Source: Methanobacterium sp. (lineage in GTDB: Archaea > Methanobacteriota > Methanobacteria > Methanobacteriales > Methanobacteriaceae). Taken from it: 5,774 nt of DNA. Below the pieces are notes generated by a model, which saw nothing but the letters and a program-made list of their open reading frames with translations, did no database searches and had not been told where the DNA came from. Below, one piece after another: positions 1-4,796 of the stretch. How positions within the stretch are numbered: position 1 is the stretch's first letter; every line of letters begins with the position of its first letter. The translations under genes were made by a program, and so were the position numbers. The stretch is taken from the NCBI GenBank assembly GCA_030539815.1, contig JAUNXM010000125.1, positions 1 to 5,774 on the forward strand, written 5' to 3'.

Positions 1-166
1 ACAAGAATTCAGACACAACCAGGTCCAGGACAGCATCTCCTAAAAATTCCAGCCTTTCATAACATTCACTGAGTCCATTTTCATTGGAATAGGACTCGTG
101 TAAAAAAGCCAATTCATAAAGATGTGAATCATTAGGTTTAATTGAATAATTTTCCAGAAATTTCAT
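1..166 (-). CDS. rnc: Ribonuclease III, N-terminal part (cut by window edge)
   Basis: Reading the minus strand from the ATG at 166 gives 55 residues with no stop before the window ends. Residues 36-55 contain the RNase III signature [16 protein letters not shown]. Residues E37, E40 and D44 align with the conserved E38, E41 and D45 of the E. coli enzyme, of which E41 and D45 bind the catalytic metal. The preceding helix, [13 protein letters not shown], matches the family pattern 'ALTHSSYANE'. RNase III cuts double-stranded RNA as a dimer; the rest of the catalytic domain and the dsRNA-binding domain would lie beyond base 1. The start is supported by a GTGAT ribosome-binding sequence four bases upstream. 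The gene is divergent from the zinc-ribbon gene at 436. RNase III is common in bacteria but patchy in archaea. Family assignment is confident; completeness of the gene cannot be seen. Confidence 0.9.
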   Translation of the reverse strand, partial: MKFLENYSIKPNDSHLYELAFLHESYSNENGLSECYERLEFLGDAVLDLVVSEFL

Positions 167-206
167 GTTATCACTTATTAAATTAATCTATAGATATTAT
201 ATCAGT

Positions 207-214
207 CTTATAAG
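207..214 (-). promoter_or_regulatory. Probable TATA box of rnc
   Basis: On the minus strand this reads CTTATAAG and would place transcription start near 183, leaving a leader of about 17 bases that contains the GTGAT ribosome-binding sequence. A second AT-rich element, GATATAATATC (193-203), is too close to the start codon to give the same leader. The choice between them is inference. Confidence 0.4.
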
Positions 215-333
215 AATAATGTGACTAAAAATAGGTGAAGAAAAGTTATAAACCCATAAAATAAAGATTTATATTCAGGTATGCATATTGATGTTTCATG
301 TATAATATCAAATTATTATTTTTATAAGGTTAT

Positions 334-358
334 AATACACTATTCAGTGTATTTTTTT
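334..358 (+). terminator. Hairpin followed by T-tract (terminator or attenuator)
   Basis: AATACACT (334-341) and AGTGTATT (346-353) form a perfect 8-bp stem closed by the four-base loop ATTC, and T352-T358 forms a seven-base T run at its foot. This is the shape of an intrinsic terminator read on the plus strand. No convincing gene lies upstream on that strand, since rnc is transcribed the other way. It may therefore end a short RNA started at the TATA-like TTTATATT near 268-275, or act as an attenuator or operator for the gene at 436. The stem is AT-rich and weak. Confidence 0.45.
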
Positions 359-368
359 ATTTAAATAA

Positions 369-376
369 TTTATAAG
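369..376 (+). promoter_or_regulatory. Probable TATA box of the zinc-ribbon membrane gene
   Basis: TTTATAAG preceded by the A-rich AAATAA (a BRE-like position) would start transcription near 398-402, giving a leader of roughly 35 bases. The leader contains the consensus ribosome binding site GGTGAT at 427-432. It lies just downstream of the 334-358 hairpin, so the main promoter would escape that terminator. Confidence 0.45.
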
Positions 377-435
377 AAGAAAATAATCAATGGTTTTGTA
401 TATTGAACTTTATTATTTAATTAACGGGTGATGAT

Positions 436-1092
436 ATGGGTTATTTGATTTGCAATAAATGTAAGAGTTATTATGAACTTGGATCTGGTGAAAATGGAAG
501 AGATTATGTTGAACACTGCGTGTGTGGTGCTAAATTAAGATACATTGAAAATATGGATATTGTAGACCCCCGCTGGAAACCAGTGCTTCTATCCAAAAAA
601 CCTCCTAAAATAGATATTTTCAAAAACAGATTTAAAAAAATATTCACTTTACCTGATCTGAATTTAAAAGTACGTTTGAATAATTTCTGGAATAAACTGT
701 TATACCGTATCCACATTTCCCAGGGTAATAACAGCTACCAGGGTACGGGAATAAACTCCATATATGATCTACAAAATGAATTTAACCTGAAGAACATTCA
801 ATGGCCACTAGTTTTACCGGTAATCGTGATACTAACTATACTATTAACCTTCAGTAATGGTATTTTTAGTCTGTTAACCTTATTACTGTTAGTAGCTGTT
901 GGTTACTTCTTCAATAACCAGATAATCGGAATTAAAAATGCTTTGATAGCTGGTGCTATTTCTTACTTCCTGGGTAGTCTCCTTTCTGGATCATTTCTAA
1001 TCCTAATTCCCTACACCATACTGGGAGCTATTAATGGTGCAGTTTGTGGATGGATTGGAGGATACCTTAATAGAAGATTGAAATCTCGCTGA
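436..1092 (+). CDS. Zinc-ribbon membrane protein of unknown function
   Basis: The 218-residue product has three parts. Residues 1-37 form a short zinc-ribbon with C6-x2-C9 and C28-x-C30-G; the opening MGYLICNKC followed by YYEL resembles a ribbon I recall in many Methanobacteriales proteins. Residues 45-122 are a basic, soluble linker rich in K, R and N. Residues 123-211 are strongly hydrophobic, with about four membrane segments near 124-141, 145-160, 163-183 and 186-211. The last is Gly/Ala-rich (GAINGAVCGWIGGYL) and ends in basic residues RRLKSR, suggesting a cytoplasmic tail. The start is set by GGTGAT ending three bases before the ATG. No enzyme motif is visible. The protein is likely a membrane-anchored metal-ribbon sensor or adaptor, but that is a guess. 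It stands alone, divergent from rnc, and no signal peptide is seen. Confidence 0.85.
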   Translation: MGYLICNKCKSYYELGSGENGRDYVEHCVCGAKLRYIENMDIVDPRWKPVLLSKKPPKIDIFKNRFKKIFTLPDLNLKVRLNNFWNKLLYRIHISQGNNSYQGTGINSIYDLQNEFNLKNIQWPLVLPVIVILTILLTFSNGIFSLLTLLLLVAVGYFFNNQIIGIKNALIAGAISYFLGSLLSGSFLILIPYTILGAINGAVCGWIGGYLNRRLKSR

Positions 1093-1295
1093 TATTTGTA
1101 TACGAAAGAATGAAAAATTAAGTAACTTCGTTATATCAGGGTTTAACGAAGTAAATTGAAGTGAATTATTACAGCCATTGCCTTAAAATAATAAATCAGG
1201 TTGTGCTTACCCAAACAATATTGATCATTCAAGCACCAAAAAATAAAGATCTTCGAATTACTTGTATTTCAACCAGGGAGGCTATATGTAAAGTA
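1093..1295. other. AT-rich spacer, mostly without coding signal
   Basis: All six frames here are broken by frequent stops, apart from a stretch on minus (about 1229-1334) that may continue the small frame described at 1296-1451. Besides the 1125-1152 hairpin there is a weak stem GTGCTT (1203-1208) / AAGCAC (1231-1236). No TATA box paired with a start codon is convincing. Confidence 0.4.
1125..1152 (+). terminator. 9-bp hairpin after the zinc-ribbon gene
   Basis: ACTTCGTTA (1125-1133) and TAACGAAGT (1144-1152) make a perfect 9-bp stem with a ten-base loop, starting 32 bases after the stop codon at 1090-1092. The position fits a transcript 3' end. However, no T-run follows, so it may only be a 3' stabilising structure or a protein-binding palindrome. 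Confidence 0.4.
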
Positions 1296-1451
1296 TCATT
1301 TACCTTGGTTTCTTGATTTTTTAAAAATATCAATTTTTTTCGAATCATCAGAATCTTTACTTACATAGCCGATCCTCAGCACATATTTGAAAATTATATT
1401 AATCATACGTTCAAGGTTATTTTTACTATCCAAATAATCTTTTACCCCCAT
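1296..1451 (-). CDS. Small protein of 51 residues, possibly the remnant of a decaying gene
   Basis: On the minus strand ATG at 1451 opens 51 codons ending in TGA (1296-1298). The product begins MGVKDYLDSKNNLERM and continues INIIFKYVLRIGYVSKDSDD, ending in a basic tail. Its amino-acid mix is that of a real protein: an apparent amphipathic helix at residues 11-28 followed by an alternating acidic/basic tail (9 K, 3 R; 7 D/E). I do not recognise a family. No ribosome binding site precedes this ATG; a TATA-like TTTAAAT near 1489-1495 would give a leader of about 16 bases. Two signs suggest decay. The frame extends upstream to another ATG at 1481 through an in-frame TAG (1461-1463), and the +1 frame stays open past the stop to 1229. 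It is either a genuine short gene or a pseudogene fragment. Confidence 0.4.
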   Translation of the reverse strand: MGVKDYLDSKNNLERMINIIFKYVLRIGYVSKDSDDSKKIDIFKKSRNQGK

Positions 1452-1488
1452 GCAAAGATTCTATTTTTTGGGTGTATCCATTGCCTGA

Positions 1489-1508
1489 TTTAAATAAAAT
1501 TTAATATA
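1489..1508. promoter_or_regulatory. AT-rich divergent promoter region with two TATA-like boxes
   Basis: TTTAAATA (1489-1496) matches the archaeal TATA consensus and is near-symmetric, so it could serve either strand. TTTAATATA (1500-1508) lies 26-28 bases before the GGGG/ATG at 1528-1532. Together they could drive the minus small frame (start 1451) and the plus small frame (start 1526 or 1532), the latter with a leaderless or nearly leaderless transcript. This is inference from spacing. Confidence 0.35.
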
Positions 1509-1525
1509 TCCTTAACTAATATAAC

Positions 1526-1672
1526 ATGGGGATGCATTGGTGTACTTCATGTCTACCTCAAAAAGATATTCCTGCCAGTGCATCCCTTAACACTTATAGT
1601 AAGTTTATAAAGGAACGTAAAAGTAAACTGTCCGATATGTCCGTTAAATGTCCGTTATCATCATATCTATAA
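1526..1672 (+). CDS. Candidate CxxC small protein (46-48 residues)
   Basis: ATG at 1526 (or 1532, two codons later) opens a frame to TAA at 1670-1672. Counting from 1526, the product starts MGMHWCTSCLPQKDIPAS, so a CxxC pair (C6, C9) sits at the N-terminus, and a third cysteine lies at C42 near the end. The middle is basic, with KFIKERKSK. A CxxC with a later cysteine suggests metal binding, but four ligands are not present. No ribosome binding site is seen; a TATA-like box at 1500-1508 would allow a leaderless message. Both candidate starts lie at or inside a 12-bp RNA stem (1529-1586). The stop falls 13 bases before that of the convergent regulator, and one hairpin spans both ends, which fits a real gene. 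I do not recognise it, and chance opening is possible. Confidence 0.35.
   Translation: MGMHWCTSCLPQKDIPASASLNTYSKFIKERKSKLSDMSVKCPLSSYL
1529..1586 (+). ncRNA. Strong 12-bp stem-loop, candidate structured RNA or translation-control hairpin
   Basis: GGGATGCATTGG (1529-1540) pairs fully with CCAGTGCATCCC (1575-1586), with a single T-G wobble in twelve pairs. G1528-T1587 could extend it outward, and two further wobble pairs are possible inward. The stem is GC-rich against an AT-rich background, which in low-GC archaea often marks structured RNA. The 34-base loop is unstructured by eye. It may be an independent small RNA starting near G1528, or the 5' structure of the small CxxC frame, whose ATG at 1532 it would hide. 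Confidence 0.35.
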
Positions 1673-1691
1673 AAATCATGACATTTATAGA
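1666..1691. terminator. Hairpin shared by two convergent 3' ends
   Basis: TCTATAAA (1666-1673) and TTTATAGA (1684-1691) form a perfect 8-bp inverted repeat with a ten-base spacer. The left arm contains the TAA of the plus small frame (1670-1672), and the right arm contains the TAA of the minus regulator (1685-1687). Placed symmetrically between convergent genes, it could act as a bidirectional terminator, although neither side has a T-run of useful length. Part of the symmetry comes simply from both frames ending CTA TAA. Confidence 0.35.
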
Positions 1692-3016
1692 AGTTCATAT
1701 CTTCGACCTTTTTTCTCACCAATGGCCTTAATAAGTCTTTTATCCACTAAATCTGCCAAATAACGTCTGAGTGTCCTTTCAGTTATTCCTGGAGAAATTC
1801 GTAGGAAATCAGACATGATTAACGACCCATTTTCCTGCATGAATGATACGGCCTGAATTTGACTGTGGTTGAGACCTAAATTCATTAAATATTCTTTATT
1901 GTACATGTTTTTCTTGAGGTATACTGAAAAACCTGCAAATTCTTCTTTGAAATCAGGTTCTGGGAGTCCGGCATCCATTAACGATTTAATTATTTTAGGT
2001 ATACCCGATCCATGTACCTCAACCAGGCCAGCCTTAAAGAACATCTCAGCAATGAGGGGATTCCGAGTTGAGGAAGGATGAGGTTCTTGTAGTTTTTCAA
2101 TGGTCAATCCCCCGAACAATTCTCCAGGGTTATAAAACCATAGTTGATCATCGAATATCTTAATTTGAGTCTGAATTCCGTGCTTGAAATAGTCCCGGTG
2201 GACTATGGAGTTTATTAAAGCTTCCCTTATTGCTTCCAGGGGATAATCCCATATTTCTTCACGGGTTAATTTACCTTTTATTTCAAATTTAACATTTAGT
2301 ATATTTTTGATAGCCTCTTCAGCTTCTTCAGCCTGGCGGAACAGGTTGCCGGTGATTCTACGATCTGAAACACTGACCTCCTCCTTAAATCTAATTACCC
2401 TAACCAGTGCATTGGTGAAATACTTTTGAGGATCTTTACCAAAAAGTACCAAAGCAGCATTGGTAAGCTTACCATCCACCCATAGATTTAGTTTTTGAAG
2501 TATGTCAAGGATATCACAATCACTATCTACAGCCAGTCTACCCCTACTAACCGCTCTTTTGGTAAATCTTTTAACTGATTCAACATCAATTTCATCAAGA
2601 CTAAAATCATTGGTTATACCATCCCAGTTACTTCCACGTAAGAAAAATTCTCTTAATTCCTCACCTGAGATTCCAGTAGTGATGTTTCCCACTCTTTTAT
2701 AGTACTTTCCATTGTATGAAATGGGATTGGGACTTTTTTTAACATCTATGCGTAAGATTTTCTTCCCGTCCCATTCAAAACAATTGAATGAAGGATTAAT
2801 ACCCATTTTGTTCATAATTTTATGGGCAATACTTAGGGTGGGCTTATGGGAACAGTCAAAGCCAATGACATCACCCTTAATGGAAACTCCACAAAACAAA
2901 GCCCCCCCAGTGGTGTTGGAAAATGCAGATACTGTTTTAAAACCATTTTCATCCATTAGTTCCCTGAATTCTATAGTTTTTCCGGCTCCTTCTTCTAAAA
3001 TTCTGGATAAATTCAT
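1685..3016 (-). CDS. AlbA_2 / GHKL-ATPase / winged-helix transcriptional regulator (RecG-like family)
   Basis: The 443-residue product has the full layout of the family often labelled 'ATP-dependent DNA helicase RecG-related', which is not a helicase. Residues 12-125 are an AlbA_2 (Schlafen-type) putative DNA-binding domain, with E16-F-R, the AFSNTTGGALFCGV core at 31-44 and YYKRVGNITTG at 105-115. Residues 183-211 hold the conserved linker KLTNAALVLFG. Residues 258-370 are the HATPase_c_4 domain: YPLEAIREALINSIVHRDY (258-276, with E265 and N269 as the GHKL N-box), FDDQLWFYNPG (288-298), RNPLIAE and VEVHGSGI (332-339). A C-terminal winged helix covers about 380-443, with TERTLRRYLADL as recognition helix. 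It probably controls transcription in response to a nucleotide or stress signal; the targets are unknown. GGAGAT four bases before the ATG fixes the start. It is divergent from the 80-residue gene and may regulate it and itself. No residue looks lost. Confidence 0.85.
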   Translation of the reverse strand: MNLSRILEEGAGKTIEFRELMDENGFKTVSAFSNTTGGALFCGVSIKGDVIGFDCSHKPTLSIAHKIMNKMGINPSFNCFEWDGKKILRIDVKKSPNPISYNGKYYKRVGNITTGISGEELREFFLRGSNWDGITNDFSLDEIDVESVKRFTKRAVSRGRLAVDSDCDILDILQKLNLWVDGKLTNAALVLFGKDPQKYFTNALVRVIRFKEEVSVSDRRITGNLFRQAEEAEEAIKNILNVKFEIKGKLTREEIWDYPLEAIREALINSIVHRDYFKHGIQTQIKIFDDQLWFYNPGELFGGLTIEKLQEPHPSSTRNPLIAEMFFKAGLVEVHGSGIPKIIKSLMDAGLPEPDFKEEFAGFSVYLKKNMYNKEYLMNLGLNHSQIQAVSFMQENGSLIMSDFLRISPGITERTLRRYLADLVDKRLIKAIGEKKGRRYELL

Positions 3017-3051
3017 ATTAATCTCCGATAAGTTTCATAAATTAAATTTCA

Positions 3052-3071
3052 AACAATTCTTTTATATTGTT
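3052..3071 (-). promoter_or_regulatory. TATA box of the regulator gene inside an inverted repeat (candidate operator)
   Basis: AACAAT (3052-3057) and ATTGTT (3066-3071) flank eight bases, forming a 20-base palindrome. On the minus strand its centre reads ATATAAAA, a TATA-like box, and transcription would start near 3040, about 24 bases before the regulator's ATG. A dimeric repressor bound here would block TBP, so autoregulation by the winged-helix regulator is plausible. On the plus strand the same bases read TTTATATT (3061-3068), which could also fire rightward. Confidence 0.4.
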
Positions 3072-3131
3072 CCCCTAGATAATATCCCTTTCTCCAGTAA
3101 ATTAACCCCAACATATCACCAGATAAAAAAA

Positions 3132-3191
3132 ATGATCTACGATAAATTATATGATCTAAAATACAAAATTAATGTAATCCTCACCGGGTAA
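3132..3191 (+). CDS. Candidate 19-residue leader peptide
   Basis: ATG at 3132 opens 19 codons (MIYDKLYDLKYKINVILTG) ending at TAA 3189-3191, seven bases before the hairpin cluster at 3198. The peptide is rich in Tyr (three) and Leu (three). No ribosome binding site precedes it. A transcript would have to start near 3091 from the plus-strand reading of TTTATATT at 3061-3068. It could be a leader peptide linked to the downstream structures, but an open frame this short is easily due to chance. Confidence 0.15.
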   Translation: MIYDKLYDLKYKINVILTG

Positions 3192-3197
3192 CTGAAA

Positions 3198-3248
3198 GGA
3201 CTGTTTTATATGAACAGTCCAGGGTTTTGTTCATGCAGCAAGGAACAA
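3198..3248 (+). promoter_or_regulatory. Palindromic control region with TATA box and three mutually exclusive hairpins
   Basis: GGACTGTT (3198-3205) and AACAGTCC (3213-3220) form a perfect 8-bp inverted repeat around TTTTATAT (3204-3211), a TATA box that would start transcription near 3233, some 40 bases before the ATG at 3275. As DNA it looks like an operator laid over the TATA box. As RNA, the right arm can instead pair downstream: ATGAACA (3210-3216) with TGTTCAT (3228-3234). That segment in turn overlaps TTGTTC (3227-3232), which pairs with GAACAA (3243-3248). The pairings 1:2, 2:3 and 3:4 exclude each other as in an attenuator or riboswitch, but this matters only if transcription starts upstream of 3198. 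Confidence 0.5.
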
Positions 3249-3274
3249 TAAATAAATAGGAAAAGGTGGTATAA

Positions 3275-3517
3275 ATGGATGGAGTTATAAATTTTGCAAC
3301 GGATATAAATGGTCATAAAGTGTGTAAATTTGAGGATGATAAGATCGAAGTAACCATTGTACTTAAAAAGGATTATTCTAATGTTGAAGAGAAACTCCGT
3401 AATGTTAACATTCTTCAAGATATTGAAAAGGCCCTTGAATCTGTTTCCAGTACTGATGAATTCAAAGAATTAGTTGATAGTTACGGTTTACTGGAAGTAG
3501 ATCGTATCGAAGGTTAA
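3275..3517 (+). CDS. Acidic 80-residue protein of unknown function
   Basis: The frame starts at an ATG preceded four bases upstream by the purine-rich AGGTGGT and ends at TAA just before an eight-base T-run, so it has the signals of a genuine, independently transcribed gene. The 80 residues include 19 D/E against 10 K/R. By eye the first 35 residues alternate as beta strands (KVCKFEDD, IEVTIVLKK), and residues 36-75 look helical (VEEKLRNVNILQDIEKALES, TDEFKELVDSYGLLE). There is one cysteine (C17), no metal motif, no membrane segment and no signal peptide. I do not recognise the family. Divergent orientation to the AlbA_2/GHKL regulator and the palindrome over its TATA box suggest that it is controlled, perhaps by that neighbour. 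A small acidic protein could be a partner or inhibitor, but nothing in the sequence shows this. Confidence 0.75.
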   Translation: MDGVINFATDINGHKVCKFEDDKIEVTIVLKKDYSNVEEKLRNVNILQDIEKALESVSSTDEFKELVDSYGLLEVDRIEG

Positions 3518-3540
3518 TTTTTTTTATCACATATTTTTTT
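3518..3540 (+). terminator. Double T-run terminator
   Basis: Eight T residues (3518-3525) follow directly after the stop codon of the 80-residue gene, and a second run of seven (3534-3540) follows nine bases later. Oligo-T tracts without strong hairpins are the normal intrinsic termination signal of archaeal RNA polymerase. This separates the gene from cofH. Confidence 0.65.
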
Positions 3541-3574
3541 AAACACTTTAAATAAGATGTTTAATTGGATTAAG

Positions 3575-3604
3575 GGATAAGCTCTAAACTATGAGTTTAT
3601 ATCC
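3575..3604 (+). promoter_or_regulatory. cofH promoter: TATA box within an interrupted inverted repeat
   Basis: TTTATAT (3596-3602) would start transcription near 3624, giving a leader of about 60 bases with the ribosome binding site GGAG at 3671-3674. The box lies in the right arm of a repeat: GGATA (3575-3579) plus TAAACT (3585-3590), against AGTTTA (3594-3599) plus TATCC (3600-3604). That gives eleven pairs with a five-base bulge and a three-base loop. It may be an operator or only AT-rich symmetry. Confidence 0.4.
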
Positions 3605-3684
3605 TATGATGTGAAATCTAACCATTAAGCTGTTCTGAATTTTTTAAGGAAATCTCCATAATTTTAGTCAGGAGCTAAAAAACT

Positions 3685-4734
3685 ATGATGGAAGACGTTT
3701 ACGAGGATTCCCTAGCCGGTGACATAACCAAAGAAGACGCCTTGAAATTGGTAAAATCAAATCATTTCCAGTTATTCGACACCGCTGACGAGTTAAGAAA
3801 GGAAATAGTTGGTGATGAAGTTACCTTTGTGGCCAACCGAAACATCGATATCACTGACCACTGTATAATTGGGTGCACCTTCTGCTCATTCCGGGATAAC
3901 ATCGGATACGAAATGACCACCGAAGAAATCCTGGAAAGTATTAAAGAAGCAGTGAAAGTGAATGCCACTGAAATATGTCTCTTCGGAGGTGTGATGCCCC
4001 ACATGACTGTCGAGTTTTACAGTGACCTTTTTAGGACAATAAAAGAAAACTTTGACATCGAATTGCACAGTTTATCACCAGTGGAAGTGTTTCATGCTGC
4101 AAAAGCATCAGGTATAACTACTCACGAAGCACTGGCTTCTTTTAAAGATGCAGGGTTGGACACCCTTACCGGTGCCTCGGCAGAGATACTGGTGGACAGT
4201 GTACGGGCTAAACTCTGCCCTAATAAGGTTTCAACCCAGGAATGGGTGGACATAATTACTGAAGCCCATAATTTAGGGATACCCAGCACTTCTACCATTA
4301 TGTACGGTAGTATAGAGACTTGGAAAGATCGCATAGACCACTTGTTCATACTGAGGGATATTCAGCGGGAGACAGGTGGTTTCACTGAACTGGTTCCCAT
4401 GACCTTCCTGGGGGAGAACAACCTTATGGGTCAGGAATCTAATGGTGCCAGTGGTTTGGATGATCTTAAGCTTCATGCATTGGCCCGGATAATTCTGGGA
4501 AGGGATATACCAAATATTCAGGCATCCTGGATTAAAATTGGAACCCGAATGGCCCAGATGGCCCTTTGCTGTGGTGCCAATGACCTGGGCGGTACCATGA
4601 TGGAGGATCTTATTTCCATTGCTGCGGGTTCATCCCACGGGGAGTACCTCTCACGGAAGGAGATGCACCAGGTCATTGAAGGCATTGGCCGGATTCCAGC
4701 AGAAAGAAACACCCGTTATGAACGAGTACACTAA
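3685..4734 (+). CDS. cofH: CofH, 5-amino-6-(D-ribitylamino)uracil--L-tyrosine 4-hydroxyphenyl transferase
   Basis: CofH is a cytoplasmic radical SAM enzyme. It joins the 4-hydroxybenzyl part of tyrosine to 5-amino-6-ribitylaminouracil, the step before CofG closes the ring to give Fo, the chromophore of coenzyme F420. The 349-residue product has about the usual length for the family. The 4Fe-4S cluster motif CIIGCTFC supplies C60, C64 and C67 in the expected CxxxCxxC spacing. Other family landmarks are GGVMPH (101-106), HSLSPVEV (128-135), GASAEIL (163-169), TIMYGSIET, the QRETGGFTELVP stretch and the C-terminal GGTMMED...AGSSHGE region. Some spots differ from the common pattern (F100-GGVMPH where QGG-HP is usual, LTGASAEIL for PGTAAEIL), so this may be the second of the two CofH paralogues that some methanogens carry. 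The first ATG is preferred because GGAG ends ten bases before it. CofG is not in this window. Confidence 0.9.
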   Translation: MMEDVYEDSLAGDITKEDALKLVKSNHFQLFDTADELRKEIVGDEVTFVANRNIDITDHCIIGCTFCSFRDNIGYEMTTEEILESIKEAVKVNATEICLFGGVMPHMTVEFYSDLFRTIKENFDIELHSLSPVEVFHAAKASGITTHEALASFKDAGLDTLTGASAEILVDSVRAKLCPNKVSTQEWVDIITEAHNLGIPSTSTIMYGSIETWKDRIDHLFILRDIQRETGGFTELVPMTFLGENNLMGQESNGASGLDDLKLHALARIILGRDIPNIQASWIKIGTRMAQMALCCGANDLGGTMMEDLISIAAGSSHGEYLSRKEMHQVIEGIGRIPAERNTRYERVH

Positions 4735-4769
4735 TTCTCACAATATATAATAAAAAACTAGCTAAATAA

Positions 4770-4790
4770 TTATAAAATACTCATTTTTTT
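4770..4790 (+). promoter_or_regulatory. T-run behind cofH and TATA-like box before nudC
   Basis: TTATAAAATA (4770-4779) is a fair TATA-like element that would start transcription near 4801, about 43 bases before the nudC start codon. T4784-T4790 is a seven-base T-run that can end the cofH message, whose stop is at 4732-4734. The arrangement suggests that nudC is transcribed separately, although leaky readthrough from cofH cannot be excluded across a 108-base gap. Confidence 0.45.
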
Positions 4791-4796
4791 ATTCAC

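Noticed and set aside
281..364. A 27-codon plus-strand frame (MHIDVSCIIS...) before the zinc-ribbon gene
   Set aside because: It has no ribosome binding site, codes mostly for I, Y, F and V as expected from random AT-rich DNA, and runs through the 334-358 hairpin.
1276..1291. GGGAGG four bases before ATG-TAA, a perfect ribosome binding site on a start-stop pair
   Set aside because: Striking, but the same bases lie near the end of the minus-strand frame, and a single coincidence in AT-rich DNA is easy; no downstream gene depends on it.
1271..1310. Hairpin AACCAGGG / CCTTGGTT with one wobble, plus a looser repeat between 1280-1292 and 1355-1370
   Set aside because: It overlaps the protein-like minus frame, has a 24-base loop and no terminator tail, so it was not called as an RNA element.
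1685..3016. Reading the regulator as a RecG DNA helicase
   Set aside because: The family is often given that name, but there are no Walker A/B or helicase motifs. The visible domains are AlbA_2, GHKL-type HATPase and winged helix.
2712..3191. A 159-codon plus-strand open frame across the 5' end of the regulator gene
   Set aside because: Most of it is antisense to the well-conserved AlbA_2 coding sequence, it has no ribosome binding site and its translation is not protein-like. Only its last 19 codons (3132-3191), outside the regulator gene, are considered as a possible leader peptide.
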